A stretch of DNA of 29,595 nt from Bacteroidales bacterium UBA5382. GTDB lineage: Bacteria > Bacteroidota > Bacteroidia > Bacteroidales > Dysgonomonadaceae. Numbering within the stretch: the first letter of the stretch is position 1; every line of letters begins with the position of its first letter. The stretch lies in NCBI GenBank assembly GCA_002409745.1, contig DHOU01000037.1, forward strand, positions 80,562 to 110,156, written 5' to 3'. This document shows positions 8,426 to 16,946 of this stretch, one piece after another. The translations under genes and the position numbers were made by a program. The notes below the pieces were generated by a model. That model saw nothing but the letters and a program-made list of their open reading frames with translations, did no database searches and had not been told where the DNA came from.

Positions 8426-9028
8426 ATGACGGCAGGAGAACAAACGATTATCGCATCGGCGAAAGAGGAGTTTATCAAAAAAGGGTTTAAGGATGCATCC
8501 ATGCGGGTCATCGCCAAACAAGCGGGCATGACGGTCGGCAATGTCTATAATTATTTTCAAAGCAAAGACGATTTGTTTTGCCGCACCATGCAGCCGCTTA
8601 TCAAAGCCATCGACGCTATTTTTGCAGAACATAACAGCGAGCATAATCTTTCCCTCGACGTATTTTTCGATTACTCGTATCAAAGCCATACGATGAATGC
8701 GATCCTCGAGTTGACCGATAACTTTGCTTCCGAGCTCAAGTTGTTATGGTTTTGTGCCGACGGCTCTTCCTTGGCGGGTTACAAAGATGCGCTCGTTACC
8801 CAACAAACCGCGATCGGCATCGAGTACCTGCGGCTGATGCACGACAAATATCCGCAGTTGAGTATCGATATTTCCCCTTTTTTCCTTCACCTGACGAGTA
8901 CTTTTTGGATTACGCTTATCGGGGAAATGATCCGCAACAGCCATCTTACCCGAGAGGAAAAACAACAAGCCATCGGCGAGTACATCCGTTACGGGGTCGC
9001 CGGCTGGAAAACATTAATGCACGTATAA
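8426..9028 (+). CDS. TetR/AcrR-family transcriptional regulator
   Basis: This is a 200-residue one-component regulator. The N-terminal DNA-binding domain is typical: helix-turn-helix around residues 25-51 with SMRVIAKQAGMTVGNVYNYF and SKDDLF. The C-terminal ligand-binding half has no recognisable specificity. The ATG lies ten bases after sufD, and the two ABC exporter genes follow within 25 bases. The most likely role is local control of the exporter pair, as TetR proteins usually repress the adjacent efflux genes. The tight coupling to sufD makes co-regulation with Fe-S assembly possible. No palindromic operator was identified by eye. Confidence 0.9.
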   Translation: MTAGEQTIIASAKEEFIKKGFKDASMRVIAKQAGMTVGNVYNYFQSKDDLFCRTMQPLIKAIDAIFAEHNSEHNLSLDVFFDYSYQSHTMNAILELTDNFASELKLLWFCADGSSLAGYKDALVTQQTAIGIEYLRLMHDKYPQLSIDISPFFLHLTSTFWITLIGEMIRNSHLTREEKQQAIGEYIRYGVAGWKTLMHV

Positions 9029-9052
9029 TCATCTATATTATATAATCAACAA

Positions 9053-10825
9053 ATGAAATCTCAAAAACAATCTTCTACACTCGCCCGGCTACGAAGCTAT
9101 ATGGGAAAGAAAGGCGTACTGATGCCTTTCTCCATCACGTTTTCGGTGCTGGGAAACATTCTCGGGATGCTGCCGTTCGTGTGCGTATGGCTCATCATCC
9201 GGGCCTTGTTTACACAAGGTCTTGCCGCCTCGGGAAGCGACATTGTCCGTTATGCCTGGTGGGCCTTCGGCTTTTCGATCCTTTTTATCCTGTGTTATTT
9301 CACCTCGCTGATGCTGTCGCATCTGGCGGCATTCCGCCTCGAGCGGAACCTGCGTTATGAGGCGATGCAGCGGGCGGTGCGCATGCCGTTGGGCTTTTTC
9401 ACCAGAAATACGACCGGCAAAATGCGCAAGGTCATCGACGATAACGCCGGCATCGTGCATACGTTCGTTGCGCATCAACTGCCCGATTTGGCGGGAGGCA
9501 TAACGGTGTTCGTCGCCACGTTGGTGCTGATGTTCGTGTTCGATTGGCGCCTCGGGCTGGCCTGCCTGGTCCCGTTGCTCATCGCGTTCGCCCAATTTTA
9601 CCGGATGATGGGAAAAGACTATGGCGCAACGATGCAACAATATATGACGTCGCTCGAAGCCATGAATACCGAAGCCGTGGAGTACGTCCGCGGAATACCG
9701 GTCGTAAAGGTTTTCCAGCAAACGGTCTATTCGTTCAAACGGCTTTATGATAGTATTATGGCTTACAATAAGTGGGTGAAGGAATATGCCGCTTCCATGT
9801 GTAAAGCGATGAGTATTTACACGGTGGCGATTAACGGATTCGCCTTTTTGCTGGTGCCGGCGGCTATTATTCTCATCCTTATCGGCGGCAGTTGGCAGGA
9901 AATTACGCTGAATTTGATTTTTTATGTCCTTATCACGCCTTTCTTCGGACAATGCATTATGAAGTTGATGTATGTCGTGGACGGGTATCGTCAGGCCGGT
10001 GAAGCCGTAGGGCGCATCGAAGCCCTGACCGACGAACGGCAACAACTTCAGACGCCGCGGCCGTTGACCATGCCGGACACGTACGACATTCGTTTCAATC
10101 AGGTCTCTTTCCGGTACGATGATGCTTCGAAAGAAGCGCTTTCGGATGTCGATTTATCCATTCCGCAAGGCAAAACGGTGGCGTTGGTGGGCGCTTCGGG
10201 TAGCGGCAAAACCACGCTTGCCCGCCTTATCGCGCGCTTTTGGGATGCCGGCAGCGGCAAGGTGACCATTGGCGGCGTCGATGTGAAGCAGTTGCATCCC
10301 GACGAGCTGATGCGGCACATTTCGTTCGTGTTCCAAAACACCGAACTGTTCAAAACATCCATCCGAGAGAATATCCTTTACGGCAAGCCGGATGCGGCGC
10401 CCGGCGAAATCGACCGCGCGGTGGAGCTCGCACAATGCCGCGATATTATCGGCAAGTTGCCCGCCGGCATCGACACCAAAATCGGCACCGAAGGCATTTA
10501 TCTTTCGGGTGGCGAGCAACAACGTATCGCTTTGGCGAGGGCTTTCCTGAAAGATGCGCCCATCGTGCTGCTCGACGAGGCGACGGCCTTTGCCGACCCC
10601 GAAAACGAACACGAAATACAGCACGCCTTGCGTCGCCTTATGCGGGGAAAGACGGTGGTGATGATTGCGCACCGCCTCACTTCGGTAACCGATGCCGACA
10701 CCATCGTGGTGATGGATGAAGGGCGCATAGCCGAACAGGGAACGCACGCTCAGCTACTCGAAAAAGACGGCATCTACCGCCGTATGTGGAAGGAATATCA
10801 ACAATCGGTCCGATGGGCTATTTAA
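9053..10825 (+). CDS. ABC exporter half-transporter, subunit 1 (permease-ATPase fusion)
   Basis: This 590-residue half ABC exporter has an N-terminal type-I exporter membrane domain (about residues 20-320) followed by a nucleotide-binding domain. Walker A is GASGSGKTT at 380-388, the signature LSGGEQQ begins at 484, and Walker B IVLLDE is at 504-509 with the catalytic Glu present. The D-loop region reads ATAFADPENE instead of the common ATSALD form; this variant is seen in YbtP/YbtQ-like exporters, from memory of that family. The second half-transporter follows 14 bases downstream, and the two probably form a heterodimer in the inner membrane. Substrate is unknown; a siderophore-like, lipid or drug substrate are all possible. 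Confidence 0.9.
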   Translation: MKSQKQSSTLARLRSYMGKKGVLMPFSITFSVLGNILGMLPFVCVWLIIRALFTQGLAASGSDIVRYAWWAFGFSILFILCYFTSLMLSHLAAFRLERNLRYEAMQRAVRMPLGFFTRNTTGKMRKVIDDNAGIVHTFVAHQLPDLAGGITVFVATLVLMFVFDWRLGLACLVPLLIAFAQFYRMMGKDYGATMQQYMTSLEAMNTEAVEYVRGIPVVKVFQQTVYSFKRLYDSIMAYNKWVKEYAASMCKAMSIYTVAINGFAFLLVPAAIILILIGGSWQEITLNLIFYVLITPFFGQCIMKLMYVVDGYRQAGEAVGRIEALTDERQQLQTPRPLTMPDTYDIRFNQVSFRYDDASKEALSDVDLSIPQGKTVALVGASGSGKTTLARLIARFWDAGSGKVTIGGVDVKQLHPDELMRHISFVFQNTELFKTSIRENILYGKPDAAPGEIDRAVELAQCRDIIGKLPAGIDTKIGTEGIYLSGGEQQRIALARAFLKDAPIVLLDEATAFADPENEHEIQHALRRLMRGKTVVMIAHRLTSVTDADTIVVMDEGRIAEQGTHAQLLEKDGIYRRMWKEYQQSVRWAI

Positions 10826-10839
10826 CAAGAAAACAAAAC

Positions 10840-12579
10840 ATGCTTCACTCGATACAAAAACGGTTCGCTATGAGCGAACAAGGCGCCAAAGATTTTATGA
10901 AAGGGGCGCTATGGACAACGGCGCAGAACATTTCGTTCATGCTGCCCGTCATGCTGGTTTATTTATTTTTGCAAGACATTTTAGCCGTTTATCTGGAGGG
11001 GCGCGAGACGGCGGGCGTCCCGTTGTGGGGATATCTTGCCTTCAGTGTCGCGGCTATTGCCGTGATATACGTCGTAACCCGTTATCAGTATGATAATACC
11101 TATCTCAATGTGTATAACGAAAGCGCCGTACGCCGTATTTCGCTCGCCGAAAAGTTGCGCAAGCTGCCGCTTTCTTTCTTCGGAAAGAAAAACCTGTCCG
11201 ATCTCACCTCCACCATCATGCAGGATGCTACCGAGTTGGAGCATACGTTCTCGCATGCCGTGCCGCAATTGGTCGGCTCGCTGGTCACCTTGTTTTTGGC
11301 GATCATCGGATTGAGTTTTATGAGTTGGCAACTGACCATCGCCGTCTTTTGGGTCGTTCCCGTCGCGCTTATCGTGCTTTGGATCACGAAACGGATGCAG
11401 GAGAAAGAACATCGGGCGAGTTATGTGCAAAAGCGTGCCGTGACCGAGAAGATACAGGAAGGGATTCTTCAGATTCAGGAGATCAAATCGTACGGGCACG
11501 AAGACGCTTATCTGCGGGAGCTTTGCGGCATGCAGGAAACGTATGAAAAAGGACAGATTAAGGGAGAGTTGATTGTGGGAGGCATTATTAATGTCATTCA
11601 GGCTGTTATCAAACTCGGATTACCGACATTGATACTGGTCGGAACGACGTTGCTGCTCGCCGGAGAGGTCGATTTCCTGACTTACTTGTTCTTTCTCATT
11701 CTTTCTTCCGTCATTTTCAATCCCCTGTTGATTGCCTTGGAGCAGACAGCCGTGTTGTTCTTCCTCGATATCCGGATCAACCGCATGAAAGAGATCATGG
11801 ATTTGCCCGTGCAAGCCGGCGCGTCCGATTATCATCTCGATGATTACAGCATTCGTTTCGACGGGGTGGAATTCTCTTATAAAGACAGCGACGAGCGCGT
11901 ATTGCACAATGTGTCGTTCGAAGCGCGTCAGGGACAAGTGACCGCGTTGATCGGGCCTTCGGGCGGCGGCAAAAGCACCTCCGCCAAATTGGCCGCCCGC
12001 TTTTGGGATGCCGATAGCGGAACCATCACTTTGGGCGGCGCCGACATCACGGGCATCGATCCCGAGGCGTTGCTCAAAAACTATTCGATTGTTTTTCAGG
12101 ATGTCGTTCTGTTTAACGCTTCGGTGATGGATAACATTCGCATCGGCAAAAAAGAAGCGTCCGACGAAGAGGTGTTGAAGGCTGCCCATGCCGCTCAGTG
12201 TGATGATTTTGTCGAGAAATTGCTCGACGGATACCATACCATTATCGGCGAAAACGGCAGTACGCTTTCCGGCGGTGAGAGGCAACGCATATCCATTGCC
12301 CGGGCTTTGCTGAAAGATGCGCCCATCGTGTTGCTCGATGAAGCGACGGCTTCGGTCGACGCCGAAAACGAAACGAAGATACAGGCCGGCATTTCGGAAT
12401 TGGTTAAAAACCGTACGGTACTCATCATCGCCCACCGCATGCGCACCGTGGCCAATGCCGACAAGATCGTGGTGCTCAAAGACGGGCGGGTGGTCGAACA
12501 GGGAACGCCGCGGGAGTTGCTGAAAAAACCGGATGGAGTCTACAAAAATATGGTGGAATTACAAAAGCCATCTTCTTAG
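10840..12579 (+). CDS. ABC exporter half-transporter, subunit 2 (permease-ATPase fusion)
   Basis: This is the partner half-transporter. The ATG at 10840 gives 579 residues; earlier in-frame ATGs at 10786 and 10813 lie inside the previous gene and one at 10870 is also possible. 10840 was chosen because it yields MLHSIQKRFAMSEQGAKDF, like related proteins. The membrane domain spans roughly residues 25-310. The ATPase domain has Walker A GPSGGGKST (372-380), signature LSGGERQR from 476 and Walker B IVLLDE (496-501) with a normal ATASVD D-loop. Both halves therefore look ATPase-competent. It ends the TetR-ABC-ABC group, and a terminator-like hairpin follows 17 bases later. Confidence 0.9.
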   Translation: MLHSIQKRFAMSEQGAKDFMKGALWTTAQNISFMLPVMLVYLFLQDILAVYLEGRETAGVPLWGYLAFSVAAIAVIYVVTRYQYDNTYLNVYNESAVRRISLAEKLRKLPLSFFGKKNLSDLTSTIMQDATELEHTFSHAVPQLVGSLVTLFLAIIGLSFMSWQLTIAVFWVVPVALIVLWITKRMQEKEHRASYVQKRAVTEKIQEGILQIQEIKSYGHEDAYLRELCGMQETYEKGQIKGELIVGGIINVIQAVIKLGLPTLILVGTTLLLAGEVDFLTYLFFLILSSVIFNPLLIALEQTAVLFFLDIRINRMKEIMDLPVQAGASDYHLDDYSIRFDGVEFSYKDSDERVLHNVSFEARQGQVTALIGPSGGGKSTSAKLAARFWDADSGTITLGGADITGIDPEALLKNYSIVFQDVVLFNASVMDNIRIGKKEASDEEVLKAAHAAQCDDFVEKLLDGYHTIIGENGSTLSGGERQRISIARALLKDAPIVLLDEATASVDAENETKIQAGISELVKNRTVLIIAHRMRTVANADKIVVLKDGRVVEQGTPRELLKKPDGVYKNMVELQKPSS

Positions 12580-12596
12580 CTCTTTGTTCTTTTTTT

Positions 12597-12635
12597 TACG
12601 GGTACTGGGTAAATTCAAAATTATCCCGTATTTTT
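12597..12635 (+). terminator. Terminator-like hairpin after the ABC exporter genes
   Basis: TACGGG (12597-12602) can pair with CCCGTA (12625-12630), followed directly by five T. An alternative inner pairing GGGTAA with TTATCC uses the same C residues. The T run doubles as part of the next gene's -7 box, so terminator and promoter overlap. Confidence 0.5.
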
Positions 12636-12636
12636 G
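12629..12636 (+). promoter_or_regulatory. -7 promoter box of the membrane-bound SARP-like regulator
   Basis: TATTTTTG fits TAnnTTTG. Transcription would start near 12643, which excludes the earliest in-frame start (TTG at 12634, inside the box) and forces a downstream start codon. Confidence 0.55.
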
Positions 12637-12705
12637 TGGGAAGAGAATCTAAAGTGTCTTTTTTTGAAAACAGAGTCTGCTATATTTATTGGTTTTGAGC
12701 GAATA

Positions 12706-14151
12706 TTGGTCCGATTCGTTTTTATGGGGATGTTATTTTTCCTGTTTAGCCCCGCTTATGGCGAGTCGTCGGATAAGGGGATGAAGCAAGTGGAGAATAA
12801 TCGTTTTTGGCGAACCGATAAATTCATCTATTTCAAAGAAAAATTAACGGTTGCTCTACTCATACGGCAACAGGAACCGTTATATAATCTTTCGGGTGTG
12901 CTGTTTAAAATAACATCCAACGATCAATCCGACCGTTTGTTTTTAATCGATTGGCAAAAAGACGCTTCGCAGGCCGATTTATTTGTACTATACAATAATT
13001 CAGTCAAAAAATATCCTATTCCGGTCGATAGCGCTTTTATCCGGAATAAAACCCCCGTACGGTTGGATATCGATTTTAAGACGGATGAGGCGTTGTTCAC
13101 GTTGGGCAATAATTCCATTGTCTTACATCATTTGCGTTTTTCCATTCATAACGGATATCGATTTAGTTTATTACCGCAACTGGCTTATTCCGACGATCCG
13201 GAGTTCCGCCCGAGACTCGACGTCTCCGGTGTAACCGTACAAGTCTCTCAAAGTAAGGTCAACAGTACCGTGTGGATATGGTTTCTGGTGATTATCTGTG
13301 TGGATGTGATCATCTTCTTTCTCATTCACCGGGTGAGACGCAAGAGAAAAGGACGTTTTCAGCATGAAAACGATATGGTGGTGCAACAGCCCGACGCCTT
13401 AAGCGAAGTGGTCTTGCCGGTTAAAAGCGCCGTATATCTGTTCGGCAGGTTTCACGTTTACGACGCCCGGGGCGAGGATGTAACGAAAAGTTTTTCGCCG
13501 CTCTTAAAGGAAATCTTATGCTTGTTGATCATTTATTCGCAACGAAACGGGATCTCTTTCGATAAATTGAAAGAGTTCCTTTGGGCGGATAAGGGCGATG
13601 CGAGTGCCAGAAACAATCGGGCCGTGTATTTCGGGCGGTTGAAAGGAATCCTCGAAAAGTTGGGGACATTTGACATCAACAATGACACCGGATATTGGAA
13701 ATTACGCTCATCCGATATCTTTATCGATTATTTCCGCTACAAGGAATTGTTGGCAAAGGATTCGATGAATAAGGCTGATATCGAAGAACTTCTTGCCGTT
13801 GTTTCCAATGGTAACTTGTTGCCCACGACCGATTACGAATGGATGGATCCCTTTAAAGATGAGGCTTCCAATGAAACGATAGAAACGTTGCTTCGCGTTG
13901 CGGCGAACCTGAATATGCAGGATGATACGCGCCTTATACTGAAACTGGCCGATATTATTTTTAAATTCGATTACCTCAATGAGCATGCGCTCTATTTAAA
14001 GTGCAAAGCGTATGGCGTTTTAGGTCAACATGCCGGTGCAAAAAACGCTTACGATAAGTTTGTCGAAGAATATAAGAGAGCGTATGGAACTGCTTTCAAT
14101 GTTCCTTTTAACGATCTCGACAGTAAATGTACCTGCCACCATCGTCCGTGA
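12706..14151 (+). CDS. Membrane-spanning SARP-like one-component transcriptional regulator
   Basis: The product appears to be a ToxR-like transmembrane regulator. With the start at TTG 12706 (481 residues) it begins with a signal sequence containing one Arg and ending SPAYG. A periplasmic beta-rich region follows to about residue 185. One TM helix lies at 189-207 (VWIWFLVIICVDVIIFF), then a basic stop-transfer stretch HRVRRKRKGR. The cytosolic part has a winged helix around 243-335 (LFGRFHVYDARG, SPLLKEILCLLI, LKEFLWADKGDASARNNRAVYFGRLKGIL) resembling SARP/OmpR-type DNA-binding domains of Bacteroidota. The helical BTAD-like C-terminus comes last. The start is uncertain: ATG 12724 or TTG 12664 are alternatives. 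Ligand and targets are unknown; the exporter genes upstream and the peptide locus downstream are candidates by position only. Confidence 0.75.
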   Translation: MVRFVFMGMLFFLFSPAYGESSDKGMKQVENNRFWRTDKFIYFKEKLTVALLIRQQEPLYNLSGVLFKITSNDQSDRLFLIDWQKDASQADLFVLYNNSVKKYPIPVDSAFIRNKTPVRLDIDFKTDEALFTLGNNSIVLHHLRFSIHNGYRFSLLPQLAYSDDPEFRPRLDVSGVTVQVSQSKVNSTVWIWFLVIICVDVIIFFLIHRVRRKRKGRFQHENDMVVQQPDALSEVVLPVKSAVYLFGRFHVYDARGEDVTKSFSPLLKEILCLLIIYSQRNGISFDKLKEFLWADKGDASARNNRAVYFGRLKGILEKLGTFDINNDTGYWKLRSSDIFIDYFRYKELLAKDSMNKADIEELLAVVSNGNLLPTTDYEWMDPFKDEASNETIETLLRVAANLNMQDDTRLILKLADIIFKFDYLNEHALYLKCKAYGVLGQHAGAKNAYDKFVEEYKRAYGTAFNVPFNDLDSKCTCHHRP

Positions 14152-14164
14152 TATAGCTAAAGAA

Positions 14165-14198
14165 ACATCCCCCGGCGAATCATTTCGCAGGAGGATGT
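14165..14198. terminator. Hairpin between the convergent regulator and aspA genes
   Basis: ACATCC-CC-GCGAA pairs with TTCGC-GG-GGATGT around a TCAT loop with two single mismatches. On the minus strand it is followed by TTCTTTAGC, a moderately T-rich tail, so it best serves aspA; on the plus strand it may stop the regulator transcript as well. Confidence 0.6.
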
Positions 14199-14214
14199 CA
14201 CATCAATAAAAACG

Positions 14215-15651
14215 TTAATCTTTCTGTATTTTGCGAGGTTGAATCATGTTTTCGGGTTTCAATATTTCGTCGAGTTTGCTTTTATCCAACCATCCTTTTT
14301 CAAGCACCAGTTCATATACGCCTTTACCCGTTTGAAGCGCTTCGGCGGCAATGGTCGTCGACTTCTCGTATCCCAGATAAGGATTTAATGCCGTTACCAG
14401 CCCGATGCTGTGCAGTACCATGTCTTTGCAACGGTCTTCGTTGGCGGTGATACCTGTGATACACTTGCTGCGCAGCGTGTTCATCCCCTGAATAAGCATT
14501 TCGATGTTTTCCAGCAAAGCCAGCGCAATGATCGGTTCCATTACATTGAGCTGCAATTGTCCCGCTTCCGAAGCCATCGTTACGGTCAAGTCGTTACCAA
14601 TGACCTTGTAGGCGATTTGGTTGACGACTTCCGGAATGACGGGATTGACTTTTCCCGGCATAATGGAAGACCCCGGTTGCATGGGGGGAAGATTGATTTC
14701 ATTCAAGCCCGTTCTCGGCCCGGAGGATAACAATCGTAAGTCGTTGCACATCTTGGAGAGTTTTACAGCCAATCGTTTGATGGCGGAAGAGTTCATAATA
14801 AACACGCCCGTATCGCTGGTGGCCTCGATCATATTGGTCGCAGGAACAATTTCCATTCCCGTAATGCGAGCCAAATGCTTTGTGCATATTCCCGTATAAG
14901 CCGGGTCGGAATTAATGCCGGTGCCGATAGCCGTTGCGCCCATGTTCACTTCGAGAAGCAGTTTGCGGTTCTGTTCGAGGCGTTCGGTTTCTTCCTGAAG
15001 GGTGGCGGCAAAAGCTTCGAATTCTTGTCCGAGCGTCATCGGCACGGCATCTTGCAATTGTGTACGTCCCATCTTTATTACATGGACAAACTGTCCGGCT
15101 TTTTGATGTAATGCCTTGATTAAATTCTCCAGAGATTTTTTTAATTCGCCGACACTACGGTATAAGGCAATCTTTATTGCCGTGGGATAAGCGTCATTGG
15201 TCGATTGCGACAGGTTGACATGGTTATTCGGATGGCAAAAAGTGTATTCGCCCTTTTGATGTCCCAATAGTTCGAGCGCCCGGTTGGCAATCACCTCATT
15301 GGCATTCATATTGGTTGATGTGCCGGCCCCTCCTTGCACCATATCCACCTGGAAATGTTCCCGCCATTGGCCGTTTTTAATTTCTTCACAGGCCTTTACA
15401 ATGGCGTCGGCGATGGTTTTATCCAACAGACCGAGGTCCTTGTTGGCCAATGCGGCCGCTTGCTTCACATCCGCCAATCCATAAATGAATTGGGGATAAT
15501 CATACAATTTCGAACGGCTGATGGTGAAATTATCCAACGCCCTCATGGTTTGAATACCGAAGTAATATTCTACGGGTACTTCCATTTCCCCCAGTAAATC
15601 GTGTTCTGTCCGCGTTTTCCCGCTTAATGTAAATTTTGTAATATCCGTCAT
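14215..15651 (-). CDS. aspA: Aspartate ammonia-lyase
   Basis: This 478-residue cytosolic enzyme converts L-aspartate to fumarate and ammonia. It shows the fumarase/aspartase superfamily signature GSSIMPGKVNP (327-337), whose mobile loop carries the catalytic Ser. It also shows QGGAGTSTNMNANEV (106-120), HPNNHVNLSQSTND (140-153) and MGRTQLQDAVP. These combinations point to aspartase rather than fumarase, although the two are close relatives. It is the last gene of the minus-strand peptide locus, 33 bases after a porin gene, and also has its own promoter. Its product fumarate is the terminal electron acceptor used by many Bacteroidales, which fits the dcuC gene in the same locus. Confidence 0.95.
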   Translation of the reverse strand: MTDITKFTLSGKTRTEHDLLGEMEVPVEYYFGIQTMRALDNFTISRSKLYDYPQFIYGLADVKQAAALANKDLGLLDKTIADAIVKACEEIKNGQWREHFQVDMVQGGAGTSTNMNANEVIANRALELLGHQKGEYTFCHPNNHVNLSQSTNDAYPTAIKIALYRSVGELKKSLENLIKALHQKAGQFVHVIKMGRTQLQDAVPMTLGQEFEAFAATLQEETERLEQNRKLLLEVNMGATAIGTGINSDPAYTGICTKHLARITGMEIVPATNMIEATSDTGVFIMNSSAIKRLAVKLSKMCNDLRLLSSGPRTGLNEINLPPMQPGSSIMPGKVNPVIPEVVNQIAYKVIGNDLTVTMASEAGQLQLNVMEPIIALALLENIEMLIQGMNTLRSKCITGITANEDRCKDMVLHSIGLVTALNPYLGYEKSTTIAAEALQTGKGVYELVLEKGWLDKSKLDEILKPENMIQPRKIQKD

Positions 15652-15673
15652 AATAATGTGAATAAATAAATAT

Positions 15674-15704
15674 CAAAGGTATCGTTAAAAAACAACATGA
15701 ACAA
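15674..15704 (-). promoter_or_regulatory. aspA-specific promoter
   Basis: On the minus strand TTG (15704-15702) and TACCTTTG (15681-15674) are separated by exactly 20 bases, matching the Bacteroidota -33/-7 pattern. The -33 element and part of the -7 spacing lie inside the end of the upstream porin gene (stop at 15685). This lets aspA be expressed apart from the rest of the locus. Confidence 0.65.
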
Positions 15705-16905
15705 GAAATTGTGCTTGCCAATTGTGACTATTTGTTATGTCTTCGGGCAAATCGAGGTAGGTTCCGGCTAATTGAAGTTTCAATCTGTTATCGATAATGT
15801 ATTTCGAAATGCCGGCTGTGTACTCGCTTGCCTTTTCTATGAGCGCATTCTTTTCATCCCATTCGGGGCATACGGTGCTGTAACGTAAATCAACGGCCCA
15901 CTTGTTTTTGAACAAATAACCGGTCTCAACGGTAAAGCCGTTTCCTAACCTTAGATAATCGGCTATTTGTTTCGGCTGTAATCTCGAATTCGTTGAAGGG
16001 GCGGTGTAAAGATTCTGCAAATCATTCCCTACCGCATTCACGTATTCCGCCAAAAACGAGAAGCCTCTGTATTTCAATAATAAATCGACGGATAATTTTT
16101 GATAGTCGGGATAGGCTGCCGTACCCGTGCTGTCGTACAAAATAAAATCGCCGTGGCCTTGTCCTATCGGATTACTGACGCCGTCATTATAACTATATCC
16201 CACGCCCAATGCGATTTTTACGGTTTTCTCACGGGCGAAGTCGGCTCCCCGTAAATCGTTTTGTCCCGTAAAGAATCCCAACGGATAGAGGGTGGCTCGG
16301 GCAGAATAGTTTGCCCCGCCCAAATCGAAATCGGTCGAACTGCTGCCGAAGGAATTACGCCCGTCGCCGCTGGTAACCGATACACCCAAATCAATTCCGA
16401 CACTTCCGAGTTTGTTTCGTGTTTCCACAAACAAACCTAACTCGCGGCCGGTTTCAAAAAATGTTTGATTCACAAGACTCCGGTTTCCTAAATTCAAAGC
16501 CTGGTCATCATACAGCATCGAACGTGGCCCGGCTAACGATTGCTTCTGTCCGGCCGAAAGCTTCAGCCATTTCACCGGCTTATACGACATCCAGGCATCT
16601 AACAACGGATAGGGATCCGCAAAATCGAGTTGCAGCATGAATCCGAACTTGTCATGATAATAATCGCCGCCGATATTGAATAATCCCCGTTGAATGCCGA
16701 AGCGGTTTTCCCCCGGTTCCGAGGCGTATTTGGAATAGGTCGCATCCATTTGTAGATATCCTCCGATGTTGAAGAGATGCATACCGTTGTCTAATTGTAT
16801 ATTCAATCCCTTTCCAAGTTCGAATCCGACTTTGTTTTCGTTTACCTGCGGATACAGGGCTATTGTAAACGATAAGAACAGTAAAAATGAGAGTATTTTT
16901 TTCAT
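15685..16905 (-). CDS. OprP/OprO-like outer membrane porin (1)
   Basis: This 406-residue exported protein looks like a phosphate-selective-porin-type (OprP/OprO) beta-barrel. It has a signal peptide (MKKILSFLLFLSFTIALYPQ). Next is a strand-rich body with family phrases such as FNIGGYLQMDATYSKY, FGIQRGLFNIGGDYYHDKFGFMLQ (family core around residues 68-91), AWMSYKPVKWLKLSAGQ and FFETGRELGLFVE. The C-terminus ends in FLVHVVF, a typical barrel end with terminal Phe. The Bacteroidota members of this family rarely transport phosphate specifically; here the setting between a carboxypeptidase and aspA suggests uptake of acidic peptides or C4 acids. That specificity is inference. Confidence 0.85.
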   Translation of the reverse strand: MKKILSFLLFLSFTIALYPQVNENKVGFELGKGLNIQLDNGMHLFNIGGYLQMDATYSKYASEPGENRFGIQRGLFNIGGDYYHDKFGFMLQLDFADPYPLLDAWMSYKPVKWLKLSAGQKQSLAGPRSMLYDDQALNLGNRSLVNQTFFETGRELGLFVETRNKLGSVGIDLGVSVTSGDGRNSFGSSSTDFDLGGANYSARATLYPLGFFTGQNDLRGADFAREKTVKIALGVGYSYNDGVSNPIGQGHGDFILYDSTGTAAYPDYQKLSVDLLLKYRGFSFLAEYVNAVGNDLQNLYTAPSTNSRLQPKQIADYLRLGNGFTVETGYLFKNKWAVDLRYSTVCPEWDEKNALIEKASEYTAGISKYIIDNRLKLQLAGTYLDLPEDITNSHNWQAQFLVHVVF

Positions 16906-16946
16906 TAGAGTTGTTGTTTAGTGATTCTCGTAAAATGACTAATAAG

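Noticed and set aside
7447..8541. 364-codon minus-strand frame opposite sufD
   Set aside because: It is antisense to a clear sufD, and its composition (scattered His, Arg, Ile) is that of a shadow frame.
9089..10045. 318-codon minus-strand frame opposite the first ABC exporter
   Set aside because: It is a His/Arg/Gln-rich shadow of the membrane domain with no recognisable domain.
12634..12705. Earliest TTG start for the SARP-like regulator
   Set aside because: The TTG is part of the -7 box TATTTTTG, so it would not be in the transcript.
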